From an uncultured Lachnospiraceae bacterium (GTDB lineage Bacteria; Bacillota; Clostridia; Lachnospirales; Lachnospiraceae): a DNA stretch of 6,197 nucleotides. Positions 1-6,197 of this stretch are shown in pieces. The stretch is from the NCBI GenBank assembly GCA_946533525.1, contig CAMNBW010000104.1, forward strand, positions 1 to 6,197, read 5' to 3'. Under the pieces are notes generated by a model. The model was not told the DNA's origin. It did not search any database and saw only the letters and a list, made by a program, of their open reading frames with translations. Position 1 is the first letter of the stretch. Every line of letters begins with the position of its first letter. Both the position numbers and the translations under genes were made by a program.

Positions 1-429
1 ATAAGCGATTATTCACATGTGGATTACGAGGTCCTGCTAAACGGGCAGGAATATGACGGCAGCTATCTGGAGGAGCCCGGGAAATATGTGCTGAAGCTCG
101 TGGCGACGGATGAGCTGGGAAGATCCAGCAGCGAAAAGGCTGAATTTATAATTAGCTCCAATAAGGTCCGGAGTAACGAGGGCTCGGTGGAGACTATAAT
201 CTCCAGCAATACGCTTGCGATAAAGAGGACTGCGCCTGTGCTTAATGCAGTGGCCGGAAGGGTCGAGCTGCAAAAAAAGGCTGTGAAGGATACAGTTCAG
301 GAAGTAAAGCTTACCGACGAAAAGACAAATGAAAGCGGCGGTGAGCGGGAAAATGAAAATAGTGAGGCTGCAAGCCATGAAAAAGGCTTTTTCGAAAAAG
401 TGGCAGACTTCTTAAAAAAGTGGTTTTGA
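1..429 (+). CDS. C-terminal part of an Ig-like-domain protein, probably exported; 5' end outside window
   Basis: The frame is open from base 1 to a TGA at 427-429 and has no convincing start. The GTG at 19 has no ribosome-binding site and lies inside the domain fold, so I treat this as a 142-codon 3' fragment. Residues 1-50 read as the end of a bacterial Ig-like or cadherin-like beta domain: a DYEVLLNG strand, then EPGKYVLKLVATDELGRSS, the usual closing 'G-K-Y-x-L-x-V-x-A-T-D' pattern of such domains. An Ala/Val/Lys-rich stretch follows (about 60-100), then a hydrophilic Glu/Asn/Ser linker (about 100-125), and finally a 15-residue amphipathic helix candidate, KGFFEKVADFLKKWF. Domains of this kind are common in clostridial surface or secreted proteins, so an extracellular location is likely, but no signal peptide or sortase motif is visible here. 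The motif IISSN occurs twice (about 50-54 and 66-70). Specific function is unknown. Confidence 0.72.
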   Translation: MSDYSHVDYEVLLNGQEYDGSYLEEPGKYVLKLVATDELGRSSSEKAEFIISSNKVRSNEGSVETIISSNTLAIKRTAPVLNAVAGRVELQKKAVKDTVQEVKLTDEKTNESGGERENENSEAASHEKGFFEKVADFLKKWF

Positions 430-442
430 AATTGCTGTCCAT

Positions 443-468
443 CGCCGGGCCACGCACTTGCGCCGGGC
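443..468. repeat. Short GC-rich direct repeat in the intergenic gap
   Basis: The 8-mer CGCCGGGC occurs at 443-450 and again at 461-468, 18 bases apart start to start. The second copy sits inside the near-palindrome GCGCCGGGCGC (460-470). The patch is markedly GC-rich compared with the AT-rich promoter DNA that follows. It could be part of the upstream gene's 3' UTR structure or a protein-binding site; nothing in the sequence decides between these, and a chance repeat is possible. Confidence 0.35.
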
Positions 469-478
469 GCGTTGCAGT

Positions 479-501
479 TCAGTGGTCTGGCTGACTACTG
501 A
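479..501 (+). terminator. Imperfect hairpin, possible terminator of the upstream gene
   Basis: Bases 479-487 and 493-501 form a 9-bp stem (T-A outermost, then CAGTGGTC against GACTACTG with one G-T wobble) around a 5-base loop, TGGCT. It lies 50 bases after the stop codon of the Ig-domain gene and 19 bases before the -35 box of the ispG promoter, where a terminator would be expected. Against this, the stem is only moderately GC-rich and the bases after it (TATTGTAATAAC) are not a proper T tract, so intrinsic termination may be weak. It could instead be a regulatory or incidental structure. Confidence 0.35.
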
Positions 502-519
502 TATTGTAATAACTGTTCA

Positions 520-548
520 TTGACATACAAAATAGCCTGCATTAGAAT
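520..548 (+). promoter_or_regulatory. Sigma-A type promoter for the ispG-polC operon
   Basis: A perfect -35 box TTGACA (520-525) is followed by a 17-base spacer and a -10 box TAGAAT (543-548, five of six matches to TATAAT). The region just upstream is AT-rich. The predicted transcription start is near 554-556, giving an untranslated leader of only about 33 bases before the ispG ATG at 588. No operator or riboswitch fits into so short a leader. This is the only strong promoter I recognise in the window, and it implies that ispG and polC form a transcription unit separate from the Ig-domain gene. Confidence 0.8.
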
Positions 549-568
549 CATAAAACAGACAATATCTT

Positions 569-584
569 GAGGAGAAGCAGGGAG
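569..584 (+). promoter_or_regulatory. Ribosome-binding region of ispG
   Basis: Two purine-rich matches to the anti-Shine-Dalgarno sequence precede the ATG at 588. GAGGAG (569-574) is the stronger match but lies 13 bases from the ATG; AGGGAG (579-584) is only 3 bases away. Neither spacing is ideal, but both favour the ATG at 588 over the in-frame TTG at 567, which has no purine-rich sequence upstream and would fall about 12 bases after the predicted transcription start. Confidence 0.6.
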
Positions 585-587
585 CGT

Positions 588-1643
588 ATGTACAGGGACA
601 ATACAAAAAAAGTGCGGATTGGAGACGTATGTATCGGAGGCGGGGAGCCCATACTTATCCAGTCCATGACGAACACAGACACGGCGGATGTGGAAGCGAC
701 CACAGAGCAGATTCTAAGGCTCGAGGAGGCAGGCTGCGAGATAATACGCTGCACTGTGCCTAATGAGGCTGCAGCGGCGGCTCTTTCGGAAATAAGAAAA
801 AGGATCCATATACCGCTGGTAGCGGATATTCATTTTGACTACAGGATGGCCATAGCCGCCATTGAAAACGGGGCCGATAAGATAAGGATAAATCCCGGAA
901 ATATCGGAGGCAGGGATAAGCTTGCCGCTGTAGTAAAGGCCGCAAAGGAAAGGGATATACCCATAAGGGTCGGAGTCAACTCCGGCTCGCTGGAAAAGGA
1001 AATAATTGAGAAAAATAATGGAGTTACGGCCGAGGGACTCGTGGAGAGCGCCCTGGACAAGGTGCATATGATAGAGGATGAGGATTACGACAATATCGTA
1101 ATAAGCATCAAATCCTCTGACGTACTCATGTGCGTGCATTCCTACGAGCTCATGGCGAAAGCCTCCAATTATCCGCTGCATGTCGGGATAACTGAGGCCG
1201 GAACTTTGTTGAGCGGGAATTTAAAGTCGGGCATAGGCATGGGAATAATCCTCTATGAGGGTATAGGCGACACAATACGGGTATCGCTGACCGGAGACCC
1301 TGTCGAGGAGATACGGAGCGCTAAGATTTTGCTTCGAAGCCTTAAATTAAGGCGCGGAGGAGTGGAAATAGTAAGCTGCCCCACCTGCGGAAGGACGAAG
1401 ATCAACTTGATCGACCTGGCGGGAAAGGTGGAAAAGATGGTGGCGAATTATGACGCCGATATAAAGGTGGCAGTTATGGGCTGCGCGGTAAACGGCCCCG
1501 GAGAGGCCAGGGAAGCGGATTTTGGCATAGCGGGCGGAGACGGAGAAGGTCTCATCTTTAAGAAAGGCGAGATATTAAAGAAACTGCCGGAGAGTGAATT
1601 GTTGGGAGCGTTAAAGGATGAACTCGATAAAGCCCTTCTATGA
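588..1643 (+). CDS. ispG: 4-hydroxy-3-methylbut-2-en-1-yl diphosphate synthase (IspG/GcpE)
   Basis: IspG is a cytoplasmic [4Fe-4S] enzyme that reductively opens methylerythritol cyclodiphosphate to HMBPP, the penultimate step of the MEP isoprenoid pathway, normally with flavodoxin or ferredoxin as donor. The product is 351 residues, the usual size of the short two-domain bacterial form. The N-terminal TIM-barrel domain shows the family signatures QSMTNTDT (25-32), the EAGCEIIRCTVP segment and ADIHFDYRMA. The C-terminal cluster domain has CPTCGRT with Cys264 and Cys267, then MGCAVNGPGEA with Cys299 and Glu306. Relative to E. coli Cys270, Cys273, Cys305 and Glu312, all four ligands are shifted by the same six residues, so the site looks intact. 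ATG 588 is chosen because it gives the normal N-terminus (MYRDNTKKVRIGD). The gene has its own promoter about 40 bases upstream, and its last 26 bases overlap polC. Start choice is the only real uncertainty. Confidence 0.97.
   Translation: MYRDNTKKVRIGDVCIGGGEPILIQSMTNTDTADVEATTEQILRLEEAGCEIIRCTVPNEAAAAALSEIRKRIHIPLVADIHFDYRMAIAAIENGADKIRINPGNIGGRDKLAAVVKAAKERDIPIRVGVNSGSLEKEIIEKNNGVTAEGLVESALDKVHMIEDEDYDNIVISIKSSDVLMCVHSYELMAKASNYPLHVGITEAGTLLSGNLKSGIGMGIILYEGIGDTIRVSLTGDPVEEIRSAKILLRSLKLRRGGVEIVSCPTCGRTKINLIDLAGKVEKMVANYDADIKVAVMGCAVNGPGEAREADFGIAGGDGEGLIFKKGEILKKLPESELLGALKDELDKALL
1604..1608 (+). promoter_or_regulatory. Ribosome-binding site of polC, inside ispG
   Basis: GGGAG lies 9 bases before the ATG at 1618, inside the ispG coding sequence. 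It supports the 1618 start, which yields MNSIKPFYEVFPALK, matching the usual clostridial PolC N-terminus as I remember it. No other ATG in this frame occurs before the conserved N-terminal domain begins, and a later start would truncate that domain. Ribosomes finishing ispG pass over this site, so re-initiation or coupling is plausible. Confidence 0.65.
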
Positions 1644-4600
1644 GGTATTTCCGGCACTGAAACTGGGAGGAGAGACGGGAGCCCTCTTCGGGGAAACCGG
1701 GGTCAGCAGGATAAGGACCAGCAGAGACCATAAGATCGTTGAGATATATCTTCAAAGCCCGAATATCATACCGGACAAGGAAATAAAAAAGACGCAAAAC
1801 AGCATAGAAAAGCTGCTCGGGAGGTACGATACCCGGGTCAGGATAAACGTGCGCTTTAAGCTGTCGGCCCAGTATAACGTAAATACACTGCTGGAGGCCT
1901 ATTCCGAGAGCATGGAGGAGGAGCTTAAGAGGGTTTCTCCCGTTACTTTTAATATTTACAGGCATACCGGGATAGATACCTCTGAGGAGGGCAGCATTGT
2001 GCTGACCCTGCCGGATAATGTGATCGCCCACCGGGAGGAGAGAAACCTTATCGATTACTTTGACGAGGTTTTAAATGAGCGCTGCAATCTGGGCGTTGCA
2101 GTCAAGGTCAGGTACGAAAAGAAGGATGCGGAGCCCGAGAGGGCAATGGAGGAAGAAAGCCTGAGACAGACCCTGATGCAGCTCGCCCACGGAAGCTCCT
2201 ATGAAGAAGATTCTGCGGGACAGGCAGCCGGCGGGGATGATGTAATGAGTGCAGCGCAGGAGAATCCCGGAACGGACTCCGGAAAAAATGCCGATAATAA
2301 CGCCGGCACAAAGCAGGATAAGGGTGAGCAGGGAGCGTCAAAGCCAAAGGGCAGCGGTTTTATTAATTCAAAGGATCCCGATGTTATCTACGGAAGAGAC
2401 GTTAAGGACGAAACCAGGCCGCTTTCTTCAGTGATTGGGGATATGGAGGAGAGTGTCTGCGTCAGGGGAAGGCTTTTCGGCTATGCCGAGAAGGAGATAG
2501 CCCAGGGCACAAAGTTTGTTATAACCCTTTATCTTACGGATATGACCGATTCGCTAAGCCTCAAGGTCTTTATCAATGCGGAGGATCATGACGAATTTTA
2601 TTCCCTGATCGGCGGAAAGGACCTGGAAAAGGGGAAGCCCACCCTTTTTGTAAAGGCGAAGGGCATATATATGGCGGATCGCTTCGAGAGGGAAAATACC
2701 CTTCAGAAGATATATGGGATAAAGAAGATCCCTGAATTTACGATAGAACGAAAGGATGAGGCGACAGTTAAAAGGGTCGAGCTTCACTGCCATTCCAAGA
2801 TGAGTGAATACGACGGAGTGAGCTCGGTTTCCGACATCATAAAGAAGGCCAGCGGCTGGGGGATGAAGGCTCTTGCCATAACCGACCACGGGAATGTGCA
2901 GGCCTTTCCCATAGCGGCCCATTCCCTGCCGGCTGACCCTGAATTCAAGATGATATACGGGGTGGAAGGCTACCTTGTGGACGACCTGAAAAAGGCTGTC
3001 TTAAATATGCCGGGGAGTGATACGGCGAAGGAGCACCCCTTAAACGGCAGCTTTGTGGTCTTTGATATAGAAACCACAGGTTTGTCGGCCGAAAACGACA
3101 AGATAATAGAAATAGGCGCGGTCAAGGTTGAAGGCGGAAGGATAGCTGACCGCTTCAGCACCTTTGTGAATCCCGAAAGGCCGATACCCTTCAGGATAAA
3201 GAATCTCACTCATATTTCGGATGAGATGGTGGAGGATGCGCCGGTAATATCAGATATACTTCCGGATTTTCTTGAGTTTATCGGGGATTCGGGGGTAGTG
3301 GCCCACAATGCGTCCTTTGATACGGGCTTTATCAGGAAGAACGCATGGGACGCAAAAATGGATTTTGATCCGATGATAATTGATACGGTTTCCCTTTCGC
3401 GTATCGTCCTGCCCAATTTAAAGAATTACAAGCTCGATACTGTGGTGGAGGCTCTGAACGTGACATTGGAAAATCACCACAGGGCGGTGGACGATGCCGA
3501 AGCTACGGCGGAGTGCTTTATAAGGCTATGTGAGCTTTTGGAGGCAAAACAGGTCAGAACGATAGAAGAGCTTATGGCTATTGATAAAATGACTCCAAAG
3601 GCGATAAAAAATCTGCCTACCCATCATATCATCCTGCTGGCAAAAAACGAGATCGGACGCATTAATCTGTATAAATTGGTTAGTCTTTCTTACATCAATT
3701 ACTATGCAAGAAGACCCAGGATCCCAAAGAGCGAGCTTATTAAATACAGGGAAGGGCTGATAGTGGGAAGCGCCTGCTCTGCGGGAGAGCTTTTCTCGGA
3801 GATATTAAGAGGCTCCCTGGACTCAGAACTGGCGCGTATAGCGCTCTTTTATGATTATCTTGAGATACAGCCGCTGGGAAATAACGGGTATCTTACAAGG
3901 AATGGGAATAACTATACCGAGGAGGAGCTAAGGAACTTTAACCGTAAGATCGTCGAACTCGGGGACAGGCTCGGAAAGCCGGTCTGCGCCACCGGAGACG
4001 TGCATTTCCTTGAGCCGAAGGATGCGATATACCGCCGGATAATAATGACGAACCGGGAATTTGACGACGCTGACGAACAGGGGCCGCTGTACCTTCATAC
4101 AACCGAGGAGATGCTGGAGGAATTCAAGTATCTCGGCGAGGAGAAGGCCCAGGAGGTGGTGGTCACAAATACGAATCTCATAGCCTCGATGATAGACAGA
4201 ATATCTCCGGTGCGGCCCGACAAATGTCCACCGGTCATTGAAAATTCGGATAAGATATTAAGAAACATCTGTTATTCAAAAGCACATGAGATCTACGGGG
4301 AAAAGCTCCCCAGACAGGTGGAGGAGAGGACAGAAAAGGAGCTTAATTCCATTATTCAGAACGGCTACGCCGTGCTTTACGTTATAGCCCAGAAGCTGGT
4401 CTGGAAATCCAACGAGGACAACTATCTGGTGGGTTCGAGAGGCTCGGTAGGTTCGTCCTTTGTGGCCTATCTGGCGGGTATTACGGAGGTCAATTCCCTT
4501 AGCAGCCACTATATCTGCCCGAACTGCCACTATTATGATTTCGATTCCGAGGAGGTTAAGGAGTATTCGAACAAGGGTATGTGCGGAGCCGACATGCCGG

Positions 4601-6197
4601 ATAAGGTCTGTCCCAACTGCGGACAGCCCCTCATTAAGGACGGCTTTGATATTCCCTTCGAGACCTTCCTTGGCTTCAAGGGGGACAAGGAGCCTGATAT
4701 AGACCTCAATTTCTCGGGAGATTACCAGTCCAAGGCGCATAAATATACCGAGGTCATTTTCGGGGCGGGTCAGACCTTCCGCGCCGGAACCGTGGGAACG
4801 CTGGCGGATAAGACGGCCATAGGCTATGTAAATTATTTTTATGATAAACACCAGGACGATATATTAAACGGGAAATATAATGACGACCCCGAAGCGCTTA
4901 TGGAGCGGCAGGAATCCCTGGGGAAGTCGGATGCCATAATCTACGGGCATTACGGGACTTCCGAGAGGCGTGCCGAGAAGCTCAGGCTGGCTAACGGCTG
5001 TGTGGGTATAGCCAGGACGACGGGTCAGCATCCGGGAGGTATCGTCGTTTTGCCCCATGGGGAGGAGATATATACCTTTACCCCCGTGCAGAGGCCTGCC
5101 AACGATATGAAGGTCAACATAGTCACGACACAGTTTGAGTACCATTCCATTGACCACAACCTTTTGAAGCTCGATATACTCGGGCACGACGACCCGACGA
5201 TGATAAGGTTTCTGCAGGATGCTACCGGGGTGCAGCTTAGTGACATCAAGTTTGACGATCCGGTGGTAATGAAGCTTTTTACCTCGCCGGAGCCGCTGGG
5301 GATAAAGAGCGAGGACATAAGGGGGGTAAAGACCGGGACCCTCGGGATACCTGAGTACGGTACAAACTTTGTTATTCAGATGCTCGTGGATACAAATCCT
5401 CAGTATTTTTCCGATCTTATAAGGATTTCCGGGCTTTCCCACGGAACCGATGTGTGGACGGGCAACGCCCAGGAGCTTGTAAACAATATGAATAAGACCC
5501 TGTCGGACTGTATCTGCTGTCGTGACGATATTATGATATATCTTATCGCAAAGGGCATGGATCCGGCCCTGTCCTTTTCCACAATGGAGTCTGTAAGAAA
5601 GGGCAAGGGTCTGAAGCCGGAGATGAAGGAAGCGATGATCGAGGTCGGGGTGCCCGACTGGTACATAGATTCCTGTCTTAAGATAAAGTATATGTTCCCG
5701 AAGGCCCATGCCGCGGCCTATGTAATGATGGCCTGGAGGGTAGCCTGGTTTAAGATAAACAGGCCCCTGGCCTATTATTCGGGCTTTTTCTCCATAAGGG
5801 CCGGGATCATCGACTATGCCACCATGTGTACCGGGGCGGATACTCTTACGGAAACGCTGGACAAGCTTCTCGACAAGGAAAAGCAGCTTAAGAAGGAGAG
5901 AAAGAACCTTTCGGCCACTGAGAAGGACCAGATAAGGGATATGAGGCTCATCGAGGAGATGTACGCCAGAGGCTTTGAATTCGCCCCGATAGACTTAAAG
6001 GTCGTAGATGCGAAGTATTTTAAACAGGTGGACGATAAAAGGATAATGCCGTCGCTTAAGACGGTGGAGGGCCTGGGAGAAGCTCAGGCGGACGAGCTTG
6101 TAAATTCCATCAGAGCCACTTTGGATGCGGGAGAGTTCGTATCGGTGGAGGATTTTCAGACCCGTACCGGGTGCTCCCCCAATCAGGCCCAGAAGCT
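1618..6197 (+). CDS. polC: DNA polymerase III, PolC-type alpha subunit (3' end outside window)
   Basis: PolC is the main replicative DNA polymerase of low-GC Gram-positives, combining synthesis and proofreading in one chain. The frame is open for 1,526 codons and runs off the window; about 25 residues, including the expected beta-clamp-binding tail, are probably missing. Domain order: N-terminal domain (1-166); acidic, low-complexity linker (about 167-244); OB fold (about 248-380); PHP domain (from about 385), interrupted by a DEDDh 3'-5' exonuclease (about 478-640); palm, fingers and C-terminal helix-hairpin-helix (about 1478-1500). All nine expected PHP metal ligands appear present: H390, H392, D399, H424, E450, H670, C720, D794, H796. 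Exonuclease residues are D483, E485, D568, H621, D626. Polymerase aspartates are D1027 and D1029 (PDIDLNFSG) and D1186 (KLDILGHDDP). A zinc-ribbon has C967, C970, C998, C1001. TTGQHPGG (1134-1141) and FPKAHAAAY are family hallmarks. An insertion of about 34 residues lies near 1078-1112. I see no frameshift. Confidence 0.97.
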   Translation, partial: MNSIKPFYEVFPALKLGGETGALFGETGVSRIRTSRDHKIVEIYLQSPNIIPDKEIKKTQNSIEKLLGRYDTRVRINVRFKLSAQYNVNTLLEAYSESMEEELKRVSPVTFNIYRHTGIDTSEEGSIVLTLPDNVIAHREERNLIDYFDEVLNERCNLGVAVKVRYEKKDAEPERAMEEESLRQTLMQLAHGSSYEEDSAGQAAGGDDVMSAAQENPGTDSGKNADNNAGTKQDKGEQGASKPKGSGFINSKDPDVIYGRDVKDETRPLSSVIGDMEESVCVRGRLFGYAEKEIAQGTKFVITLYLTDMTDSLSLKVFINAEDHDEFYSLIGGKDLEKGKPTLFVKAKGIYMADRFERENTLQKIYGIKKIPEFTIERKDEATVKRVELHCHSKMSEYDGVSSVSDIIKKASGWGMKALAITDHGNVQAFPIAAHSLPADPEFKMIYGVEGYLVDDLKKAVLNMPGSDTAKEHPLNGSFVVFDIETTGLSAENDKIIEIGAVKVEGGRIADRFSTFVNPERPIPFRIKNLTHISDEMVEDAPVISDILPDFLEFIGDSGVVAHNASFDTGFIRKNAWDAKMDFDPMIIDTVSLSRIVLPNLKNYKLDTVVEALNVTLENHHRAVDDAEATAECFIRLCELLEAKQVRTIEELMAIDKMTPKAIKNLPTHHIILLAKNEIGRINLYKLVSLSYINYYARRPRIPKSELIKYREGLIVGSACSAGELFSEILRGSLDSELARIALFYDYLEIQPLGNNGYLTRNGNNYTEEELRNFNRKIVELGDRLGKPVCATGDVHFLEPKDAIYRRIIMTNREFDDADEQGPLYLHTTEEMLEEFKYLGEEKAQEVVVTNTNLIASMIDRISPVRPDKCPPVIENSDKILRNICYSKAHEIYGEKLPRQVEERTEKELNSIIQNGYAVLYVIAQKLVWKSNEDNYLVGSRGSVGSSFVAYLAGITEVNSLSSHYICPNCHYYDFDSEEVKEYSNKGMCGADMPDKVCPNCGQPLIKDGFDIPFETFLGFKGDKEPDIDLNFSGDYQSKAHKYTEVIFGAGQTFRAGTVGTLADKTAIGYVNYFYDKHQDDILNGKYNDDPEALMERQESLGKSDAIIYGHYGTSERRAEKLRLANGCVGIARTTGQHPGGIVVLPHGEEIYTFTPVQRPANDMKVNIVTTQFEYHSIDHNLLKLDILGHDDPTMIRFLQDATGVQLSDIKFDDPVVMKLFTSPEPLGIKSEDIRGVKTGTLGIPEYGTNFVIQMLVDTNPQYFSDLIRISGLSHGTDVWTGNAQELVNNMNKTLSDCICCRDDIMIYLIAKGMDPALSFSTMESVRKGKGLKPEMKEAMIEVGVPDWYIDSCLKIKYMFPKAHAAAYVMMAWRVAWFKINRPLAYYSGFFSIRAGIIDYATMCTGADTLTETLDKLLDKEKQLKKERKNLSATEKDQIRDMRLIEEMYARGFEFAPIDLKVVDAKYFKQVDDKRIMPSLKTVEGLGEAQADELVNSIRATLDAGEFVSVEDFQTRTGCSPNQAQK

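Noticed and set aside
567..587. TTG at 567 as ispG start, adding seven residues
   Set aside because: It has no ribosome-binding site, lies almost at the predicted transcript start, and its own purine-rich downstream bases serve as the ribosome-binding region for ATG 588, which gives the normal IspG N-terminus.
714..1181. 155-codon minus-strand frame inside ispG
   Set aside because: It mirrors ispG codons in register and sits opposite highly conserved enzyme motifs.
1640..1660. ATGA overlap at the ispG stop suggesting a coupled start
   Set aside because: The ATG at 1640 is not in the polC frame and reads only six codons (MRYFRH) before a TGA. The ATG at 1618 with GGGAG 9 bases upstream gives the proper PolC N-terminus.
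1558..2031. 157-codon minus-strand frame across the ispG-polC junction
   Set aside because: It is in codon register opposite polC and has the same explanation. Its predicted protein has no recognisable motif, and no ribosome-binding site or promoter was noticed.
2249..2434. 61-codon plus-strand frame inside the PolC linker
   Set aside because: It overlaps the low-complexity linker in another frame, with no ribosome-binding site and an Arg/Pro/Gln-rich translation typical of frame-shifted reading.
3058..3540. Exonuclease domain in polC as a separate DnaQ gene or recent insertion
   Set aside because: An exonuclease nested inside the PHP domain is the normal PolC architecture, and the frame is continuous on both sides with similar codon use.
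4864..5709. 281-codon open frame on the minus strand inside polC, with a neighbouring 191-codon one at 4276-4851
   Set aside because: Both lie in exact codon register opposite polC, where an antisense stop needs a sense TTA, CTA or TCA codon. This gene rarely uses those codons, so long mirror frames appear by themselves. The translations show no recognisable domain, and polC is clearly the real gene.

Overview
The window carries the 3' end of one gene, then a two-gene operon, ispG followed by polC, all on the + strand. PolC-type replicative polymerase is restricted to low-GC Gram-positive bacteria and relatives. The PolC N-terminus (residues starting FYEVFPALK, and the later LSAQYN segment) resembles, from memory, PolC of Clostridia, especially Lachnospiraceae. 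Heavy use of ATA and AGG codons and scarce TTA, CTA and TCA codons are also visible. I therefore read this as a chromosomal segment of a Lachnospiraceae-like clostridium. No database search backs this placement.

Layout. Bases 1-429 are the C-terminal 142 codons of a probable secreted or surface protein with an Ig-like domain, a charged linker and a short amphipathic C-terminal helix. Bases 430-587 are intergenic. They hold a GC-rich patch with an 8-bp direct repeat, an imperfect hairpin that may end the upstream transcript, and a near-consensus sigma-A promoter (TTGACA, 17-nt spacer, TAGAAT). Bases 588-1643 are ispG, the [4Fe-4S] enzyme making HMBPP in the MEP isoprenoid pathway, with all cluster ligands present. 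polC starts at 1618, inside the 3' end of ispG, and runs off the right edge at 6197, probably about 25 residues short of its natural C-terminus.

How the genes work together. ispG and polC overlap by 26 nt and have no terminator between them, so they should be co-transcribed from the promoter at 520-548 and may be translationally coupled. Isoprenoid precursor supply (needed for the undecaprenyl carrier of cell-wall synthesis) and the main chromosomal replicase would then share a message. ispG next to polC is a familiar clostridial arrangement, usually downstream of dxr and rseP; here an unrelated Ig-domain gene lies upstream instead.

I see no mobile element, CRISPR array, tRNA, rRNA or defence system. 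The region is mostly ordinary core genome. The most interesting details are a roughly 34-residue insertion between the catalytic aspartates of PolC, the amphipathic tail of the upstream protein, and the compact promoter region.
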